Positions 8,741-11,670 of a stretch of DNA of 11,670 nucleotides are shown here, in pieces. The translations under genes and the position numbers were made by a program. The stretch's first letter is position 1. Each line of letters opens with the position of its first letter. This stretch comes from Cerioporus squamosus (taxonomy: Eukaryota; Basidiomycota; Agaricomycetes; Polyporales; Polyporaceae), in NCBI GenBank assembly GCA_022592435.1, contig JABYQS010000885.1:1-11670 (forward strand). Reading direction: 5' to 3'. The notes beneath the pieces are model-generated. The model searched no databases. It was given only the letters and a program-made list of their open reading frames with translations, and was not told the DNA's origin.

Positions 8741-9249
8741 GACACACTGGTGCAGTAAGTATGCCTCGAATCGTGGCCGAGAAGCTGCTGACTCCGACTT
8801 CGCGCGGCCGGATTTTGCGGCGTCCCGGCAACCTCGCGAGAGCCGCTTTCGCCCGAGTTATCTGCCAGAGGAACAAGGATCAGCTCGACGTCAACTGACA
8901 TAGGGAAACAAGAATCTACCCACCGAGAAGCGGCCCGAGTCGCATCTCCTAGACTCTCTTGCGAGCCGGCCACCTTCCCAGTGAATTCCGAGTCACCCAT
9001 TGCCCGAGTGCTCGAGTGCCCGGAGTGCCCGGCAAGACGGCAGAGCGTGCCCGCTGACAGTCTACCCGAAGAAAGGTGAGTCAGTCTATCTCGATCGCAA
9101 TCGCAGATGGGCGGGGACTGTACACACAGATCCGTCGCCCTCCAACAGACTGTCTGCTTGCCATGTTCCATGCCCGGCTGCAAAGGTCTAGAAGGCACAA
9201 GTAGTCAGTGTCACGCTACAGTCAAAGGCCAGACAAAGGTACCCCACCA
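8741..9249. other. Stretch between the two duplicate copies
   Basis: On the minus strand a plausible intron (GTGGGT to GGCAG, about 9 bases before ATAACTCGGG in the upstream exon at around 8927-8866) precedes copy A, but the joined frame meets a stop. A plus-strand donor GTGAGT near 9076 with a possible acceptor after ACACACAG near 9128 hints at splicing in the other direction. I could not build a convincing gene on either strand. Confidence 0.3.
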
Positions 9250-9353
9250 AGCTCCGGCGAAGGGGAGACTGAGGATCTAGCCGACAGTCGTCAATAGATT
9301 GCATGAGCCGTTGATCTCCGCTCCGGGATCCTCGACGTCGCCGAGCAGCTTCG
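9250..9353 (-). pseudogene. Diverged duplicate segment, copy B (stop inside)
   Basis: The minus-strand frame with LFEVYSPRMVTEHIKTKLL then GDVEDPGAE continues to LTTVG, hits TAG where copy A has Gln (VGQILGLPF), and resumes with ILSLPFAGA. The same segment is intact at this point in copy A, so copy B looks like a decayed paralog. The family is unknown. Confidence 0.42.
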
Positions 9354-9356
9354 TCT

Positions 9357-9984
9357 TTATATGCTCTGTGACCATCCGGGGAGAGTAGACCTCAAATAGA
9401 TGGTGCAGCGTCCCGGGGAGCTGCTAGCCACGGCTTCGGCCGGGCAGCAGTCTGGCAGCGGTCTGGCTGTGACATCTGCGGGAAGTACGGGGATGAGCCT
9501 CAGATTAGCGGACATCAGATGAAAGGAAGAACATACTGAATGAGACGGGTCCAACGTCGAGACATATTTCGCGAGCCTGCGGCCCTGCCGGAGCCCGAAA
9601 CGGCCGGGCATGTCGGACGAATAATCTGCACGACAGGATGTATCAGGCCATCTCAGAGAACTGACGGCAGACAGACACTGGAGTATACGTACTCACCTTC
9701 GCATCTCAGGCCAGAAAGCGCAACTTGTGGAGCGACGCGCCATGCGCTGGACTACCTCCCCGCTGCACCGTGTCCGTACGCGTTGCTGCATGCTAAAGAG
9801 AGCTAATCAAAGCTCATCGTCAGTTTCCGATAGCGACCAAGGCTGTGCGCAATGTACTTACGAAACTCGAGTGTCACGGAGAAACAGAGAGGAACCGCGA
9901 AACGCGGCTCTCGTCTACCAGCGCGTGAGCGCTTCAAATACGGTGTTCCTCCTCCTCCTCTGGCACGCACATTTCGGGCGCTTA
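9357..9984 (-). CDS. Candidate spliced open frame, function not recognised (5' end unresolved)
   Basis: Minus-strand exons 9984-9862, 9802-9697, 9625-9537 and 9475-9357 join in phase with no stop until TAA. Introns of 59, 71 and 61 nt are GT...AG with strong donors (GTAAGT, GTGAGT, GTATGT), and one has a CTGAC branch site. A further intron (10043-9985, GTGAGA...TTAG) leads to upstream sequence whose frame is soon closed. The product is Arg- and Pro-rich with no known motif, and it runs in a different frame from the protein-like copy B, which begins just past its stop codon. The splicing signals look real; that this frame is the protein is doubtful. It could be a pseudogene or a non-coding transcript. 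Confidence 0.25.
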
Positions 9985-10448
9985 CTAAGATCGGCGCGAT
10001 CTGCCTTCGACGAAGCGTCGACAGCGGCGTCGCGCTTTCTCACCACCAGCCCGCCGCCGCGACTCCGAGACATGACGGGCTATCGAGTACTTATCTCCAG
10101 TTCATCTGCTCATTGTGTCGTATGACGAGCATGACACTGTTGTAGCTCGGATGTACGTGATCAGAGTCGTCGCGCTGCAAGAACGTCCAGGTAAGTACTC
10201 GTCGACGAGGACAGCGGGCAGGAGGTGAGAACTCTACATACCGAGAGATGACACGGCATCAGGGACGACGGCAGCTCTTGGCGATATCAACACTTGATAG
10301 CTGGAATCCAGTTGCTCGCAGGGGGCTGCTCTCTTGTCTATTCTAGGAGAACGCGTCGAGAGAGAAAGGTTAGTACGGGCGCCAGTATCACTGTCAAGAC
10401 CGCTCGGCGCGTGACGTCATGCAAGTCGCTTTCGCAGTGCGAAGTCGA
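9985..10448. other. Degraded or unresolved minus-strand transcription unit up to the LTR
   Basis: Minus-strand splice-like signals continue here: a GTATGT donor near 10247 with an acceptor GCAG near 10182, and an intron end with CTAAC and a pyrimidine tract ending CTAG at 10346. Short protein-like frames lie between them (for example EQLDSSYQVLISPRAAVVPD), but phases do not join. The plus strand carries competing donors (GTAAGT near 10192, GTTAGT near 10369). Confidence 0.3.
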
Positions 10449-10633
10449 TGTTACATCCCGTGCTCCAAGACACCCAACTCCGGACTCAACTCCGACCGGA
10501 CTCCGGTTCGTCCGTTGACTCATACTTACTTCCTCATCCTTTCGTTGTGACTCATCCTTACTACGATACTTACCCCTTATTATCCGCTCCCCTCGGACTC
10601 CGATCACCTCCGCAGTCCCGATAGTATTACCCG

Positions 10634-10672
10634 TTTGTATCCGCACTTGTATCCACTTGTATCCGCACTTGC
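10634..10672 (+). repeat. Short tandem repeat in the LTR
   Basis: TTGTATCC followed by GCAC or AC occurs three times in a row. It lies upstream of the TATA box, in the region expected to be U3, where such repeats often bind transcription factors. Confidence 0.6.
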
Positions 10673-10772
10673 CTCCATTTCCTATTGGCTACTTACTTGC
10701 TTCCGCCTTGGCACCGGACTCCGACTCCTGTCTCTACTTTTAGCTTACCCCTTTCGGACCTCCGGACTTTAG

Positions 10773-10780
10773 TATTTAAG
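10773..10780 (+). promoter_or_regulatory. TATA box of the LTR promoter
   Basis: TATTTAAG lies about 325 bases into the LTR and is followed by a pyrimidine-rich stretch, fitting the U3/R border of a retrotransposon. Confidence 0.45.
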
Positions 10781-11110
10781 TCTGCTTGTATTCTCCCTTA
10801 GACCTCAGTTCTGATATCTCGTTTACTTCCCTCTTATCCTTCTCGGTATCAACAACTCAATCTATTGCCTTCTCTTCTGAAATCCGTCCGCACCTTCGTC
10901 CGGACTTCCGACCTCTGACCTCCGACCTCCGTCTTCCGACTCTGGTCATTCAGCTTCTGACTCTCTGGTTCCCTCTCTGCTTGACTTCCTCCATCGTTGC
11001 TTGCTCCGGTATAAACTCCGGAGTTCTGTTCCTTTGCAAATAGAAGACACCTTGCGTCTCCTCAGGGCGTTGGTCAATAACTTCGCCGAAGTCTTCACCT
11101 CCGCGCTGCC

Positions 11111-11133
11111 TTCGGACTTCGGACTTCGGACTT
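11111..11133 (+). repeat. TTCGGAC triplicate in the LTR
   Basis: Three perfect tandem copies of TTCGGAC lie near the 3' end of the LTR, within a region rich in the same motif and its complement. Confidence 0.65.
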
Positions 11134-11170
11134 CCTTCCGGAGTTTGACTTGGCACGCACAGTCTTAACA

Positions 11171-11185
11171 GTATATCAGAACTCC
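11171..11185 (+). other. Candidate primer-binding site
   Basis: Directly after the LTR end the sequence reads GTATATCAGAACTCC. TATCAGA is shared with the classical initiator-tRNA-type site TGGTATCAGAG, but the first bases are GTA instead of TGG. The position immediately after the LTR and before gag is right. The mismatch may mean a decayed element or another tRNA primer. Confidence 0.45.
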
Positions 11186-11199
11186 ACTGAGGATTCGCT

Positions 11200-11670
11200 A
11201 TGCACGACGAGGATTCCTCCTTCCTAGGATTCACTGCTCGTCGTGGAGGCGCGCTTTCGGCCCCTCCGGAGACTCCAACTCGTCGCGGAGTAGCTTCTTT
11301 CCAACTCGGAGACATTGCATCTTCGACTGAGTCTACCCGCGCCGCATCTCCGGAACAGCCTCCGGCCTCCATGGTATCTCCGTCCAACCCTTTCGCTTCC
11401 TCCTCACGCCTCTACCGGACCCCGTCCCAAGGGTTGTCGGCCTCGACCTCCGGGCCTGCTCCGGCTCGGACACAGTCGACCTCGGTTACCGGACCTCCCC
11501 AACCCGCCGTCCGGACCACCGCTCAGTCAACTCAGACTGCAGCTCAGCCGCCTCAAGGCCCGTCCCAGGCCGCTACCCAGCACGGAACCTCCGGTCCCAC
11601 CAGGCAAACTCCGGAGCCACAGCTCAGGCCCAGGCTCCGACTACACAGTCAGCCAGCCAAGCAAAACAAA
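11200..11670 (+). CDS. Gag-like protein, N-terminal part (incomplete at right edge)
   Basis: An ATG 15 bases after the primer-binding-like site opens a frame of 157 codons that is still open at the window end. It begins MHDEDSSFLGF and soon becomes rich in Pro, Ser, Thr, Gln and Ala, as the N-terminal parts of fungal Gag proteins often are. No zinc knuckle or protease motif is reached. From about 11601 the current frame turns Arg-rich, whereas the next frame continues the Gln/Ala/Thr pattern (AQAQAPTTQSASQAKQ), so one base may be missing near CCCACCAGGC. Function is inferred from position and composition, not from a recognised domain. Confidence 0.55.
   Translation, partial: MHDEDSSFLGFTARRGGALSAPPETPTRRGVASFQLGDIASSTESTRAASPEQPPASMVSPSNPFASSSRLYRTPSQGLSASTSGPAPARTQSTSVTGPPQPAVRTTAQSTQTAAQPPQGPSQAATQHGTSGPTRQTPEPQLRPRLRLHSQPAKQNK

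Larger units (their letters stand above)
10449..11170 (+). repeat. 5' long terminal repeat
   Basis: It starts TGTTACATCC and ends CTTAACA, so TGTTA and TAACA form the usual short inverted ends beginning TG and ending CA. The sequence is strongly pyrimidine-rich with many TCCGGA and CTTCCGAC variants, unlike the neighbouring DNA. It contains a TATA box and several short tandem repeats. The borders are inferred from the terminal motifs and the site that follows, since the second LTR is not visible. Confidence 0.62.
10449..11670 (+). mobile_element. LTR retrotransposon, 5' end (runs off right edge)
   Basis: A 722-bp LTR, a primer-binding-like site and the beginning of a gag-like frame follow one another in the order of a plus-strand LTR retrotransposon. 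The polymerase genes and second LTR lie outside the window, so Ty3/Gypsy and Ty1/Copia cannot be told apart here. The bases just before the element are GTCGA, the expected place of a target-site duplication, but its partner is not in view. Confidence 0.7.

Noticed and set aside
8485..9198. Minus-strand open frame of 237 codons
   Set aside because: It runs through several splice signals and the duplicate copy A in a frame that does not preserve the conserved peptide.

Overview
The window looks like nuclear DNA of an agaricomycete (mushroom-forming basidiomycete). GC is moderate. Genes are cut by many introns of about 46 to 70 bases with GT...AG ends and CTRAY-like branch sites, two genes belong to a membrane-protein family (DUF6534) that is expanded in Agaricomycetes, and transposable elements lie between and beside them. 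Almost no single open frame is a gene here: the real genes appear only after splicing by hand.

Left part (1-5548). Two paralogous DUF6534 genes point away from each other. One runs on the minus strand from its start codon at 1166 off the left edge. The other runs on the plus strand from 3444 to about 5537 and is complete. Both were rebuilt exon by exon. They share intron positions, intron phases and several exact exon lengths (14, 42, 57, 10, 26, 26 and 35 nt), including a 10-nt microexon. Each has a TATA-like box 35 to 50 bases before its start codon. The 2.3 kb between them holds no recognisable gene but has a near-perfect 20-bp inverted repeat at 2073-2120.

Middle part (5549-7827). A visibly AT-richer island at 6090-6645 is bounded by inverted repeats of roughly 105 bases and looks like a non-autonomous DNA transposon (MITE-like). 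The rest of this stretch shows no gene I can support.

Right part (7828-10448). The minus strand carries a run of good splice signals. Two spliced open models (8586-7828 and 9984-9357) keep frame across all their introns, but neither resembles a family I know. Two diverged copies of a ~104-bp protein-like segment (8636-8740 and 9250-9353) suggest an old tandem duplication that has partly decayed, with a stop codon inside one copy.

Right edge (10449-11670). The 5' end of an LTR retrotransposon enters: a 722-bp LTR (TGTTA...TAACA) with a TATA box, a tRNA primer-binding-like site just after it, and the start of a Pro/Ser/Thr/Gln-rich gag-like frame that runs off the window. Nothing links these parts into one pathway. 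The recurring biology is membrane-protein paralogs in a transposon-rich setting.
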